A DNA stretch of 64,000 nt from Rhizobiales bacterium Ga0077537 (GCA_001464955.1 LNEM01000030.1:186001-250000), one strand, 5' to 3'; shown: positions 1-7,399, numbered from the stretch's first letter. Made by a program: numbers and translations. The notes: generated from the letters alone by a model not told the origin.

Positions 1-1
1 G

Positions 2-466
2 GCCTCCGTCCAGGATCTGCTGCGCCCCGACCCGGCCTACGCACCGGAGCTCGGAGAACTGGTTCGCCAGAGTCTGAAGGCTTTTGCCGACGCGGCGAAA
101 TCCACCAGTGCTTCGCCCCGCCTAACGGCGAGCGGGCCGAAGGTCGCTCTGCCCGGCAATCAGGCGGTGCTCCTGAGCCTGCTTCTCAACGAATTGGCGA
201 CCAACGCCACGAAGTACGGCGCATGGTCGGCGTCGGGCGGCGGCGTCACCGTCGAATGGTCGCTCGAGACCCTCGAAGAAGAGAAGCTGGTCGTGTTGAG
301 ATGGACGGAGACCGGCTCCCGCATCAAGTCGGAACCGAGCCCCAATGGCTTTGGGACGAAAGTGATTGAAGCTGTCGAGCGGGGCATGCGAGGCCGCATC
401 GAGCGCTCCTGGCCCGACTCGGGCCTCGCCTTCGTCTTCCGCTTCCCGGTTATCGATCCGGAGTGA
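2..466 (+). CDS. HWE-family sensor histidine kinase, C-terminal part (cut by window edge)
   Basis: About 154 codons are open from the first bases to a TGA at 464-466, so the 5' part lies outside the window. The fragment is the ATPase half of an HWE/HisKA_2 kinase: an N-box with NELATNATKYGA, a WTETG motif and a GFGTKVIE G-box, the same order as in the complete kinase at 7400-9532. Proteins of this class phosphorylate PhyR-type or other response regulators in alphaproteobacterial stress signalling. Its place at the edge of the nepR-ecfG-phyR locus supports a role in the general stress response, but the sensor domain cannot be seen. It converges on the small gene at 508-585. Confidence 0.85.
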   Translation, partial: ASVQDLLRPDPAYAPELGELVRQSLKAFADAAKSTSASPRLTASGPKVALPGNQAVLLSLLLNELATNATKYGAWSASGGGVTVEWSLETLEEEKLVVLRWTETGSRIKSEPSPNGFGTKVIEAVERGMRGRIERSWPDSGLAFVFRFPVIDPE

Positions 467-507
467 CCGCAGAAGCGCAGGTATCGGCGTGAGCCGAATG
501 TTCCGAA

Positions 508-585
508 CTAGAGAGCGCCGAACAGATTGAGCAGCAGCAGTACCGAGATCGGAACACCGAGTAGCCAGAGAACGATATTGGTCAT
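508..585 (-). CDS. 25-residue single-pass membrane peptide, EcfG-regulated
   Basis: A complete 26-codon frame starting at ATG 585 encodes a peptide that is almost all one hydrophobic segment (VLWLLGVPISVLLLLNLFG). A GGAG ribosome binding site lies about six bases upstream, and an exact EcfG-type promoter (GGAAC-N16-CGTT) lies at 651-675 on the same strand with nothing else to serve. Similar tiny hydrophobic peptides with a WLLGVP-like core occur in related alphaproteobacteria, in my recollection without known function. I infer a stress-induced inner membrane peptide. It is small enough to be missed by automatic annotation. Confidence 0.72.
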   Translation of the reverse strand: MTNIVLWLLGVPISVLLLLNLFGAL

Positions 586-650
586 GACGCACTCCTCGAG
601 CTTCATATCGCATAACGCGATGCAGTTTCGTCGTTGATTGGTTTGAATGA

Positions 651-675
651 AACGCGGAGATCGATGAGAGGTTCC
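651..675 (-). promoter_or_regulatory. EcfG-type (general stress sigma) promoter for the 25-aa peptide
   Basis: On the minus strand the sequence reads GGAAC (675-671), 16 bases, CGTT (654-651), an exact match to the alphaproteobacterial EcfG consensus GGAAC-N16/17-CGTT. It lies between the stop of the PerM-like gene and the small peptide gene, about 65 bases upstream of that start codon. Confidence 0.8.
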
Positions 676-684
676 GGCCTTTCG

Positions 685-2496
685 TCACTGCTGCACCGCA
701 GCGTCGGCTGCCACGGGAGAGTTCCGCACTCCATCAGGAAACAATTTCACAACGTCGGCGACCTTCCCGACGGTTTGGAACTCACCATTTCCACCATCCG
801 GGCGGCTCACGGCCATGCCACCATCGACTTCGAAGACGATCAGCTTGGCCTTCGGAAAGTTCATGTCCGCGCGTCGCATCAACAGACCGATGTGTCGTCG
901 ATCAAGATGCGAGAGATTGACGAGAACAACGGCATCGACAGTAGCGTCGGCATCGAGCCCGCCCCGGCTCGCAAGCGCCGTGAGCCCGGACGATGTGCCG
1001 CCGGATACGATTTCCCAATTCGTCGACGACCGGAGGCAACTCGCGAGGAAATCGGCAGCCGCGCGATCGACGCTGCCGCGTGCCGGCAGGACAAGCGCCT
1101 GTTTGGGCGCCTGCGTAGGTGCATCCATCTTGGCAGCCGCGTACTCGTTCGCGAGTTCCGAGACCTCCGACATGGCGGCGGAGATCTTCGCCAGCCGGTC
1201 ATCGTCGAGGCGTCCCCGGCGAAAATCGAGCCCCGCGAGCGCCAGCGCCGGAAGCACGATCCGATCCCCCGTGTCGACAATGCGCGTGGGATCGAGCACG
1301 TCATCGAGCTGAGCTGCCAGCTGATCGCTGTTGCGCGTCAGCAATTGCCCGTAGAAATCCTCGTCAGGGCGCAGCGCCGCCTCGTTTCCAAGCATGATGC
1401 TGAAGAACTCGAGCGCGGGCAGATGCCGCCCGACGACGACGAGTACGAGGGTCAACGGCGCTGCAAGGAGCAACCCCGCGGGCCCCCAGACGAGCGTCCA
1501 GAAGCTGGCAGAAACCACCATCGCGAAGGGTGAGAGCCCGCTCCGCTTCCCCAGCACCAATGGCTCGACGACATTCCCCATGATCATCTCGCCCGCAATC
1601 AGGAACGCGAACGTCGAAATGACCATGGACCAGCCGGGATCGACGCCGGCCGCAAGGAGAATCGGTGGCACCATCGCGATCGCCGTGCCGACGAACGGCA
1701 CGAACCGCATGAGGCCTGCGATCACCCCGCACAACAATGGACTGGGCACTCCGATGATGAGCAGGACCACGGCCACCAGTGCGCCATAGGCCGAACTCAG
1801 CATCACTTGCCCCAGAAACAGCTTGGAAAGGCGCTGCGCGGCGTCCGACATCGCCGCCGTTGTCCCGACCAGGTTGTCGACGCCGGCGATCCGGACCAGT
1901 CGATCGCGCAGATCTTGATGTTGGAACAGCAGAAATGCCGTGAAGAGCATCGTGAGTGCCACTTGACCGGCGGGGACCAGCCAATCTCCGATTGCCCCCA
2001 TCCGCCCGCCATCCTTCACGACCACGACGCGGCCCGGATCGGCATCGCTGCCCGACTTCGATTGCGGCGCCGATCCGGCTGCCGCAGAAGCACTTTTGAT
2101 TTCCTGCTGCAGTTCCGCTTCGAGAAGGTCGATGGCCACGACCGCTCTCCGGATGATGCTGTTATCCTGCGACCCGCTGACAGCCCTCACCTTCTCGACG
2201 ATGTTCGTGCGATACGCCGGCAACTCCGCCGTGATCTGCAGCAGCTGCGCGCTCAAGACGATGAACGCTGCGACGGTTGTTCCAATCGCGCTCACGAGAA
2301 CGAGAGATGCCGAAGCCGCATGCGGCAATCCCAGAACCGACAGCCGCGTGACGATCTGAGCGAGTGCGAATGCGATCACGATGGCGAGCGCCATGGGAAG
2401 TAGAATGTCCCGTCCGAGCGCCAATCCGGCGACGACGATCGCGAACACGGTGATGGATGCGTGCAGGCTGCGCAGGCTGTCTGCCAGGAGCGGCAT
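685..2496 (-). CDS. AI-2E / PerM family membrane transporter with long C-terminal soluble tail
   Basis: A 603-residue membrane protein. The first ~360 residues match the AI-2E exporter/PerM family: two N-terminal membrane segments (FAIVVAGLALG, ILLPMALAIVIAFALAQIV), a third at about 65-90, a hydrophilic stretch with possible coiled coil, then several more helices with the family-type MGNVVEPLVLG region. The last ~230 residues are soluble and unlike the typical ~350-residue family member. ATG 2496 was chosen because GAGGGG precedes it by eight bases; further upstream frame is open but lacks a binding site. The substrate is unknown. It is transcribed away from csbD, and a weak EcfG-like element lies upstream at 2594-2618. 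Confidence 0.85.
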   Translation of the reverse strand: MPLLADSLRSLHASITVFAIVVAGLALGRDILLPMALAIVIAFALAQIVTRLSVLGLPHAASASLVLVSAIGTTVAAFIVLSAQLLQITAELPAYRTNIVEKVRAVSGSQDNSIIRRAVVAIDLLEAELQQEIKSASAAAGSAPQSKSGSDADPGRVVVVKDGGRMGAIGDWLVPAGQVALTMLFTAFLLFQHQDLRDRLVRIAGVDNLVGTTAAMSDAAQRLSKLFLGQVMLSSAYGALVAVVLLIIGVPSPLLCGVIAGLMRFVPFVGTAIAMVPPILLAAGVDPGWSMVISTFAFLIAGEMIMGNVVEPLVLGKRSGLSPFAMVVSASFWTLVWGPAGLLLAAPLTLVLVVVGRHLPALEFFSIMLGNEAALRPDEDFYGQLLTRNSDQLAAQLDDVLDPTRIVDTGDRIVLPALALAGLDFRRGRLDDDRLAKISAAMSEVSELANEYAAAKMDAPTQAPKQALVLPARGSVDRAAADFLASCLRSSTNWEIVSGGTSSGLTALASRGGLDADATVDAVVLVNLSHLDRRHIGLLMRRADMNFPKAKLIVFEVDGGMAVSRPDGGNGEFQTVGKVADVVKLFPDGVRNSPVAADAAVQQ

Positions 2497-2593
2497 CTTG
2501 GTATCCCCTCGCGATGACTTGCAGATCTGACCGTCGGCGCCGGATACGTGATTGATCGAAGTCGCGCCGCGGGCCACAGAGCTGGCGGAGTGA

Positions 2594-2618
2594 AACGCGA
2601 CACCTCGCATTTTGTTGC
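2594..2618 (-). promoter_or_regulatory. Possible variant EcfG promoter for the PerM-like gene
   Basis: On the minus strand GCAAC-N16-CGTT lies about 100 bases upstream of the transporter start. It differs from the consensus only at the second base of the -35 element. The context makes it plausible, but the mismatch is in a conserved base. Confidence 0.35.
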
Positions 2619-2704
2619 GTCATGCCTCCTCCAGGCACACGGCATCCTGGATATTCGGCGATCCGACCGATCGAATTTCCAGATCGGTGTCCCACGCAAC
2701 ATCG

Positions 2705-2729
2705 GGAACGATTTCCGCGGCCACCCGTT
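2705..2729 (+). promoter_or_regulatory. EcfG-type promoter for csbD
   Basis: Exact GGAAC (2705-2709), 16 bases, CGTT (2726-2729), 95 bases before the csbD start codon on the same strand. Confidence 0.82.
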
Positions 2730-2823
2730 TATCGCTCATCGGAGCTGACGAGACGCGCCGCACCCGCCGGAAGACCGCACGACGTCGGCTCTGAATGAAA
2801 CCGCTTCATTGAGAGGAAATAGC

Positions 2824-3213
2824 ATGTCTGGTACGGGCAATAAGATCGAGGGTTACGCCAACGAAGCCATCGGCAAGGTCAAGCAGGGGATCGGCAAGCT
2901 GGTCGGCTCCGAGAAGCTGCAGGCCGAGGGCAAGATTCAGGAAATCAAGGGCGAAGGTCAGCAGGCCTACGGCGAAGCCAGGAATCGTGCGAGCGAGGCG
3001 ACAGAAAAGGTGAGAGACGCCGCTGAAAGCGCGACCAGCTCGAGCACGGCCGACACGGTGTCTGGCCACGCCAACGAGGCGGTCGGCAAGGCGAAGCAGG
3101 CCGTCGGCCGGACCATCGGCTCCACGGAGATCGAGGCCGAGGGCCTCGCCCAGGAAGCAAAAGGCGAGGCACAAAAGGCAACCGGCACCGTCAAGCGTGA
3201 ACTCGGCCGCTGA
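2824..3213 (+). CDS. CsbD family stress protein, two repeats
   Basis: A 129-residue, very hydrophilic protein made of two CsbD-like units, about residues 3-65 and 77-127, each with the pattern GKVKQGIGKLVGS / GKAKQAVGRTIGS followed by EAEGKIQEIKGE-like helices. Usual CsbD proteins have a single ~60-residue unit, so this is a tandem version. The family is strongly induced by general stress sigma factors in several bacteria, but its biochemical role is not known. ATG 2824 follows GAGAGGAAAT. An exact EcfG promoter lies upstream and a GC-rich hairpin at 3308-3340 downstream. Confidence 0.9.
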   Translation: MSGTGNKIEGYANEAIGKVKQGIGKLVGSEKLQAEGKIQEIKGEGQQAYGEARNRASEATEKVRDAAESATSSSTADTVSGHANEAVGKAKQAVGRTIGSTEIEAEGLAQEAKGEAQKATGTVKRELGR

Positions 3214-3307
3214 TATCCTGCCATTACGAACGTGTCGGAGGGCAGTCGATCTGCTCTGACCCATGCCTGGAAGCGCGCTACCCCCCGTACGCTCGTACTC
3301 CAGGCGG

Positions 3308-3340
3308 ACGCCCCGTCCGACACAACGTCGGGCGGGGCGT
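3308..3340 (+). terminator. Hairpin downstream of csbD
   Basis: Two 14-base arms (ACGCCCCGTCCGAC and GTCGGGCGGGGCGT) pair with one wobble around a five-base loop. No long T run follows, so this is an intrinsic-terminator-like or mRNA-protecting hairpin about 95 bases after the csbD stop. Confidence 0.6.
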
Positions 3341-3526
3341 CGATCTGTCTGTGGGGCCTGCCGTTTCGAGCGTTCCGAACGCCAACCTCCAAAACTCCAC
3401 ACGAGCCGAAGAGATAACAACAGCCTTTCATGGAAATCGATGGATTAGTATTTTTCGACGCAACCAATTTTCCACTCACGCATTTGACTAGACATCAGAA
3501 ACCAATTCTGTCACCGGAGGAATTCA
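3341..3526. other. Relatively AT-rich intergenic leader before the DUF1328 gene
   Basis: This stretch contains a notably AT-rich block at about 3415-3520 compared with its surroundings, which is likely promoter DNA for the DUF1328 gene. No exact EcfG box is present, unlike for the neighbouring stress genes, and I could not assign a sigma factor. Confidence 0.35.
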
Positions 3527-3703
3527 ATGGGCAGCATGCTTCATTACGCAATCGTCTTTCTGGTCGTGGCCCTGGTTGCCGCTTTCCTGGGCTTCGGCGG
3601 AGTGGCGGGCACTGCGATGGAAGGCGCGCGCATTCTGTTCTGGGTCGCGATCGTGCTGTTCGTCGTCTCGGTCGTCGCCGGTTTTTTCCGACGCGCAGGG
3701 TAG
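3527..3703 (+). CDS. DUF1328 (YtjA) family small membrane protein
   Basis: A 58-residue protein with two membrane segments ([17 protein letters not shown] and [19 protein letters not shown]) joined by the family hallmark [13 protein letters not shown]1328/YtjA proteins are small inner-membrane proteins of unknown function that are often part of stress regulons. CGGAGGAATTC gives a strong ribosome binding site before ATG 3527. It lies among EcfG-controlled genes, although no exact EcfG promoter is seen directly upstream. An intrinsic-type hairpin follows at 3732-3764. Confidence 0.88.
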   Translation: MGSMLHYAIVFLVVALVAAFLGFGGVAGTAMEGARILFWVAIVLFVVSVVAGFFRRAG

Positions 3704-3731
3704 CGGCGAGCACCAGGGAGCGAGTGGCACG

Positions 3732-3764
3732 AAGCCGACCCGAGTCGCGACCCGGGTCGGCTTT
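3732..3764 (+). terminator. Intrinsic-type terminator after the DUF1328 gene
   Basis: Perfect 11-base arms (AAGCCGACCCG / CGGGTCGGCTT) flank a ten-base loop and end in TTT. It lies 29 bases after the stop codon. Confidence 0.65.
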
Positions 3765-3845
3765 GGCACGCCTGTCGATCGAAGACGGATCGCGCGGCGT
3801 CGAACGAGCAACGGGAAGACGCCCGAGAAAAAAGAAACGTAATCC

Positions 3846-3871
3846 GGAACGACAGGCCGATCGTCGGCGTT
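3846..3871 (+). promoter_or_regulatory. EcfG-type promoter for the DUF883 gene
   Basis: Exact GGAAC (3846-3850), 17 bases, CGTT (3868-3871), 83 bases upstream of the DUF883 start. Confidence 0.8.
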
Positions 3872-3953
3872 CTCAAGACAGCGATCGGCGATATCGCTTC
3901 ACGGGGACTTCGGGCCGCAGAGCCTCGAACCTGAAACAACAAGGAGTTGAGCC

Positions 3954-4265
3954 ATGGCCACACATGCAGCACATCAGGACACCACGACAACCGCCAACAC
4001 GGCGCGAGACATGACCGCGAAGCTCGGCGATGCCGCCTCCGAACTTGCAAGCAAGGCCGGCGAGCAGGTCGATCGCGTGATCAACGAGGCGGACACCACT
4101 GTCCGCACCATCAGGGCCCAGGGCCGAGACGCCGGCGAGCGTGTCACAGAGGTGGCCGGAAACATGAAGACGGCAGTCGACAAATCTCTGAAGGAGCAGC
4201 CGATGGCCACGCTGGCGATCGCAGCCGCACTGGGCCTCGTCGTTGGCGCGCTCTGGAAATCCTGA
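3954..4265 (+). CDS. DUF883 (YqjD/ElaB-like) membrane-anchored stress protein
   Basis: A 103-residue protein with a long amphipathic helix (about residues 15-80) and a single C-terminal hydrophobic segment (MATLAIAAALGLVVGALW), the arrangement of the YqjD/ElaB/DUF883 family. In E. coli these C-tail-anchored proteins are RpoS-induced and associate with ribosomes at the inner membrane; here control by EcfG would be the alphaproteobacterial counterpart (inference). AAGGAG precedes ATG 3954 by about seven bases. The next gene begins 48 bases downstream and is probably cotranscribed. Confidence 0.85.
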   Translation: MATHAAHQDTTTTANTARDMTAKLGDAASELASKAGEQVDRVINEADTTVRTIRAQGRDAGERVTEVAGNMKTAVDKSLKEQPMATLAIAAALGLVVGALWKS

Positions 4266-4312
4266 CGCGTCGCAGTCTGTAGCGCCAATCGCCACACGAG
4301 GAGGATCGGGCC

Positions 4313-4855
4313 ATGTTCGCAAGTCTGGTGCGGCAGGCGCAAGCCAGCGTCGATGATGCGATAGCCATCGTCGTCAACCGCATCGTCGTCGCCGTCCCCT
4401 TCCTCGCCGCGGCCGGGTTTGCCGTGTCGGCCTTGTCGACCTGGCTGTCCAGCCGTTATGGCAGCCAGATCGCCGATCTCATTCTCGCCTTTGGCTTTCT
4501 CGGGATCGGAATCGTGACCGCGATCGTTGTCGAGTTGCGGCAGCCGTCAAGAACAGCGGGAGACATCGCGCCAGCCTCGACCAATGCCGGTGAAGTCGAG
4601 GCAGAGTCCGGAGACGAATCTCCGCCACTGGCCGGCATGATCGACAATGGGCGGGCCTTGGGTCTGTTGGCGAGCGCAGCGCCCATGGCGATCCCGGTTC
4701 TGCTGAAACACGCGATCCGGAATCTGCCGCTCATCTTAATGATCGCTGTGGCGGCCTACGTTCTGACCCGCCAGCCGGATGCAGCGACTGACGGCCCCGG
4801 CGATCCCTCGGCACGCCCATTGGACGGCGCTGATCCAGGCTCGATCACGACGTGA
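4313..4855 (+). CDS. Uncharacterised membrane protein next to DUF883
   Basis: A 180-residue protein with hydrophobic segments at about residues 25-45 (VAVPFLAAAGFAVSAL), 55-75 (LILAFGFLGIGIVTAIVV) and 137-152 (LPLILMIAVAAYVL), separated by an acidic linker. I do not recognise a named family with certainty; the position after DUF883 recalls the DUF883/phage-holin-like (YqjE) pairs of other proteobacteria, and a similar envelope role is possible. AGGAGG upstream of ATG 4313 supports the start. It is probably in the EcfG-driven DUF883 operon. Confidence 0.75.
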   Translation: MFASLVRQAQASVDDAIAIVVNRIVVAVPFLAAAGFAVSALSTWLSSRYGSQIADLILAFGFLGIGIVTAIVVELRQPSRTAGDIAPASTNAGEVEAESGDESPPLAGMIDNGRALGLLASAAPMAIPVLLKHAIRNLPLILMIAVAAYVLTRQPDAATDGPGDPSARPLDGADPGSITT

Positions 4856-4957
4856 TTAAGCATTGAGTATCATGATGTTGAACAATCGACTCTACAGCCC
4901 ACCGTCCCGATTGAGGCATCAGATCGGCAGCCTCGACACTTTGCCGCAACAAGCGAT

Positions 4958-4983
4958 GGAACTCCGCCGGGGGGACATGCGTT
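4958..4983 (+). promoter_or_regulatory. EcfG-type promoter for nepR-ecfG (autoregulation)
   Basis: Exact GGAAC (4958-4962), 17 bases, CGTT (4980-4983), 40 bases upstream of nepR. Confidence 0.85.
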
Positions 4984-5022
4984 TCGCCATCCATCGGCTA
5001 CAAGACGAGAAAGCCTGAAGTC

Positions 5023-5238
5023 ATGCCTCAGTCGAATGATGACAAGTCCGCAACCGGCACGGGAGAGGAGGCCGCGCACGGTTGCGCCACCAAGTGCGAC
5101 GCCGCGTTGGCACCGGAGGCCCAGGACGCCATCACCTCTCAACTCAAGCGCCTATACGGCGATATGCTTCAGGCACCTATCCCCGACCGCTTCAGCGAGT
5201 TGCTGGCCGACCTGAGCAAAGGGAAGCGCTCCTCATGA
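5023..5238 (+). CDS. nepR: NepR-type anti-sigma factor
   Basis: A 71-residue protein with a disordered N terminus and the NepR helix core ITSQLKRLYGDMLQAPIPDR followed by FSELLADL. NepR binds and inhibits EcfG until phosphorylated PhyR sequesters it. The stop codon overlaps the ecfG start in ATGA, the usual translational coupling of this pair. The ribosome binding site is weak. An exact EcfG promoter lies 40 bases upstream, so the pair should be autoregulated. Confidence 0.95.
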   Translation: MPQSNDDKSATGTGEEAAHGCATKCDAALAPEAQDAITSQLKRLYGDMLQAPIPDRFSELLADLSKGKRSS

Positions 5239-5783
5239 CCGGTTCCGCGTCCGAAGACTTCCCGGCGATGCTGGCCGCTCTCGTGCCCAATCTGCGCGCG
5301 TTTGGACGTTCCTTGACTGGATCGTCCGAGCACGCCGACGATCTCGTGCAGGAAACGCTGGTCAAGGCATGGCAGAACCGGGAGCGCTTCGAAGACGGCT
5401 CCAATCTGAAAGCTTGGCTGTTCACGATCCTCCGCAACACGTTCCTGTCCGAGCGCCGCAAGCGCAAATGGGAGCGACAGGACGTGGATGGCGACGGCGC
5501 CGCCATGCTCGTCTCCCGTGGCGAGCAGCTCGGGCACATGGATCTCCTCGACTTCGGCAGCGCGTTCTCTGACCTTCCCGAGGAACAGAAGGAGGCACTG
5601 CTTCTCGTTGGGGCCGAGGGCTTCTCATACGAGGAGGCAGCCCTGATGTGCGGATGCGCGGTCGGCACGATGAAGAGCCGGGTGAGCCGCGCCCGGACCC
5701 GTCTGGCGGACGTTCTCGGCTACGAAACCGGGAACTATGAACTCGCTGAGACGTTTTCTGGAGAGGCCGTTCGAGCCTCCTGA
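5235..5783 (+). CDS. ecfG: EcfG-family general stress sigma factor
   Basis: A 182-residue ECF15-type sigma factor. Region 2 covers about residues 10-80 (ADDLVQETLVKAW, LKAWLFTILRNTFLSE), and region 4 about 110-165 (LPEEQKEALLLVGAEGFSYE, GTMKSRVSRARTRL). It directs RNA polymerase to GGAAC-N16/17-CGTT promoters, six of which are seen in the first 7 kb of this window. The ATG overlaps the nepR stop, which fixes the start. The final 60 bases of the gene contain the dps promoter at 5731-5755, so the 3' end carries both coding and promoter information. Confidence 0.95.
   Translation: MTGSASEDFPAMLAALVPNLRAFGRSLTGSSEHADDLVQETLVKAWQNRERFEDGSNLKAWLFTILRNTFLSERRKRKWERQDVDGDGAAMLVSRGEQLGHMDLLDFGSAFSDLPEEQKEALLLVGAEGFSYEEAALMCGCAVGTMKSRVSRARTRLADVLGYETGNYELAETFSGEAVRAS
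5731..5755 (+). promoter_or_regulatory. EcfG-type promoter for dps, inside the ecfG 3' end
   Basis: Exact GGAAC (5731-5735), 16 bases, CGTT (5752-5755). It lies wholly within the ecfG coding sequence and about 130 bases before the dps start codon. Confidence 0.75.
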
Positions 5784-5886
5784 ACCATTGCGCCGCAGCG
5801 TTACTGACACGCCGCATCGCGTCCGCCGTCCGCCGTCCGGCTCGGACGCGACGGATCGAGACGGCCGAAGAGAAAGGAGTTGTGTC

Positions 5887-6393
5887 ATGAGTGAGAGGAC
5901 CAAACGACACGCGTCGATCGAGACGCTCGACACCGGCCTGGGCGCCCGTGATCGCGGCAAGGTCGCAGATGCATTGGTCCCGGTGCTCGCCGACAGCTAC
6001 ATTCTGCTGATCAAGACCCACGTCTACCATTGGAATGTGGTCGGTCAGCATTTTCTGCCGCTGCACGAATTGACCGAGGCCCACTACACCAACCTTTTCG
6101 CCGCCGTCGACGAGATTGCCGAACGTATCCGGTCGCTGGGCAAGCGCGCCCCGCTGAGCCTGTCCGCGCTGCGCGACAAGGCGTCGGTCGAGGAGGAGAC
6201 GGTCAATCGTACCGCCGAGGAGATGGTCGCCCACCTCGTCGACGATCACGAGCAGCTGACGAAGCGCCTGCGCGAAGCCGCACTTTTGGCCGACGAATCC
6301 GACGACCTCGTCACCGCCGACCTTCTGACGCAGCGCCTCGCCTTTCACGAAAAGGCGATCTGGATGCTGCGCGCCATCCTCGGCAAGGCGTGA
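5887..6393 (+). CDS. dps: Dps DNA-binding / ferritin-like protein
   Basis: A 168-residue Dps protein. The inter-subunit ferroxidase residues can be placed by spacing: H48 (in YHWNVVG), H60 (LHE), D75 (VDE) and E79 (AER), followed by a basic/acidic helix. Dps dodecamers oxidise and store iron and protect DNA from oxidative damage. AAGGAG precedes ATG 5887. It lies between ecfG and phyR, with its own EcfG promoter within ecfG, which is consistent with Dps being a main output of the general stress response. A 10-bp hairpin follows the gene. Confidence 0.94.
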   Translation: MSERTKRHASIETLDTGLGARDRGKVADALVPVLADSYILLIKTHVYHWNVVGQHFLPLHELTEAHYTNLFAAVDEIAERIRSLGKRAPLSLSALRDKASVEEETVNRTAEEMVAHLVDDHEQLTKRLREAALLADESDDLVTADLLTQRLAFHEKAIWMLRAILGKA

Positions 6394-6411
6394 CGCGATC
6401 TGGAAGATTTC

Positions 6412-6442
6412 GTGTGGCCGGGCGGGAACCGTCCGGCCACAC
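6412..6442 (+). terminator. Hairpin after dps, overlapping the phyR promoter
   Basis: Perfect 10-base arms GTGTGGCCGG (6412-6421) and CCGGCCACAC (6433-6442) flank an 11-base loop 18 bases after the dps stop. No T run follows. The loop contains the GGAAC -35 element of the next promoter. Confidence 0.55.
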
Positions 6443-6449
6443 GGGCGTT
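6425..6449 (+). promoter_or_regulatory. EcfG-type promoter for phyR
   Basis: Exact GGAAC (6425-6429), 16 bases, CGTT (6446-6449), 68 bases upstream of phyR. Its -35 element lies in the loop of the hairpin at 6412-6442. Confidence 0.78.
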
Positions 6450-6516
6450 CAAAGCGTTGGGCACGAGGCTGCCCCAGTCCCGCCGCGTGTGGGTCGCCAC
6501 ATTGGAGAACCGCAAT

Positions 6517-7332
6517 ATGCCGAAGTCGCTCGCCGATCAGCTGTCACCGCAACTGCCGTACTTGCGCCGCTTCGCACGCGCACTTTGCGGCTCGCAGGAA
6601 GCCGGAGATGCGTACATCGTCGTGATGCTGGAGGCACTGGTGGCCGACCGGAGCCTCTACGATGCATCGCTGCCCCACCGCGTCGCCGCCTATTCGACGC
6701 TCCTGAAAATCTGGTCGTCGGTTCCCGTCAACCAGAAGGCCATGTCCGCCGAGACGGGCCCGATAGGTGTCGCAGACCGCCGGATCGACACCCTCGCGCC
6801 GGCGTCGCGGCAGGCATTCCTCTTGGCCGGTCTCGAGGACTTCTCGAGCGCCGAGATCGCGCTGATGATGCAGCGTACCGAGGAAGAGGTGCTCACCCTC
6901 ATTGACGAAGCTTCGCGCGAGATCGCAACCCAGATAGCGGCTCGCATCATGATCATCGAGGACGAACCACTCATCGCCATGGACATCGAGAGCCTCGTTA
7001 CCGATCTCGGCCACGAGGTCGTCGGCATCGCGGCGACGCGCAAGGAGGCCGTAGACCTCGGCCAGAAGCAACGGCCGGGCATGATCCTCGCCGACATTCA
7101 GCTCGCCGACGGCAGTTCTGGAATCGACGCGGTAAACGAGATTCTAGGCGTTCTCGACGTGCCGGTGGTTTTCATTACGGCTTATCCGGAGCGCCTCTTG
7201 ACGGGCGAGCGCCCGGAGCCTGCATTCCTGATCACGAAACCTTTCAAGCCGGAAATGGTGAAAGCCGTGATCAGCCAGGCCTTGTTTTTTGATGTCAAGG
7301 CCGGGGGTGGACGCCGCGGCGCTGCGGCCTAG
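6517..7332 (+). CDS. phyR: PhyR anti-anti-sigma response regulator
   Basis: A 271-residue protein with the PhyR architecture: an EcfG-like sigma mimic (regions 2 and 4, about residues 1-140) and a C-terminal receiver (about 143-260). The receiver keeps the acidic pair E148/D149, phosphoacceptor D193 (LADIQL) and K241 (ITKPF). When phosphorylated, PhyR binds NepR and frees EcfG. GGAGA precedes ATG 6517; the open frame extends upstream, but that part holds the promoter and hairpin. Together with the kinase 68 bases downstream it completes the partner-switch module. Confidence 0.95.
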   Translation: MPKSLADQLSPQLPYLRRFARALCGSQEAGDAYIVVMLEALVADRSLYDASLPHRVAAYSTLLKIWSSVPVNQKAMSAETGPIGVADRRIDTLAPASRQAFLLAGLEDFSSAEIALMMQRTEEEVLTLIDEASREIATQIAARIMIIEDEPLIAMDIESLVTDLGHEVVGIAATRKEAVDLGQKQRPGMILADIQLADGSSGIDAVNEILGVLDVPVVFITAYPERLLTGERPEPAFLITKPFKPEMVKAVISQALFFDVKAGGGRRGAAA

Positions 7333-7399
7333 GTGGACGGCGGCGCAGGGCGGCTGACGTCGTCGACTGCACAGATCAGCGCGAGCGGGGCACAGAAGG

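Noticed and set aside
634-1533. Long open frame (299 codons) on the plus strand opposite the PerM-like transporter
   Set aside because: Antisense of a clear membrane protein gene; Arg/His-rich composition typical of GC-rich shadow frames.
4872-5018. 48-codon open frame between the DUF883 operon and nepR
   Set aside because: It overlaps the nepR promoter, has no ribosome binding site, and its codon use is poorer in third-position G/C than real neighbours. It could only be a leader peptide if conserved.
5422-6348. 308-codon frame opposite ecfG and dps
   Set aside because: Shadow of two well-supported genes, with no ribosome binding site or recognisable domain.
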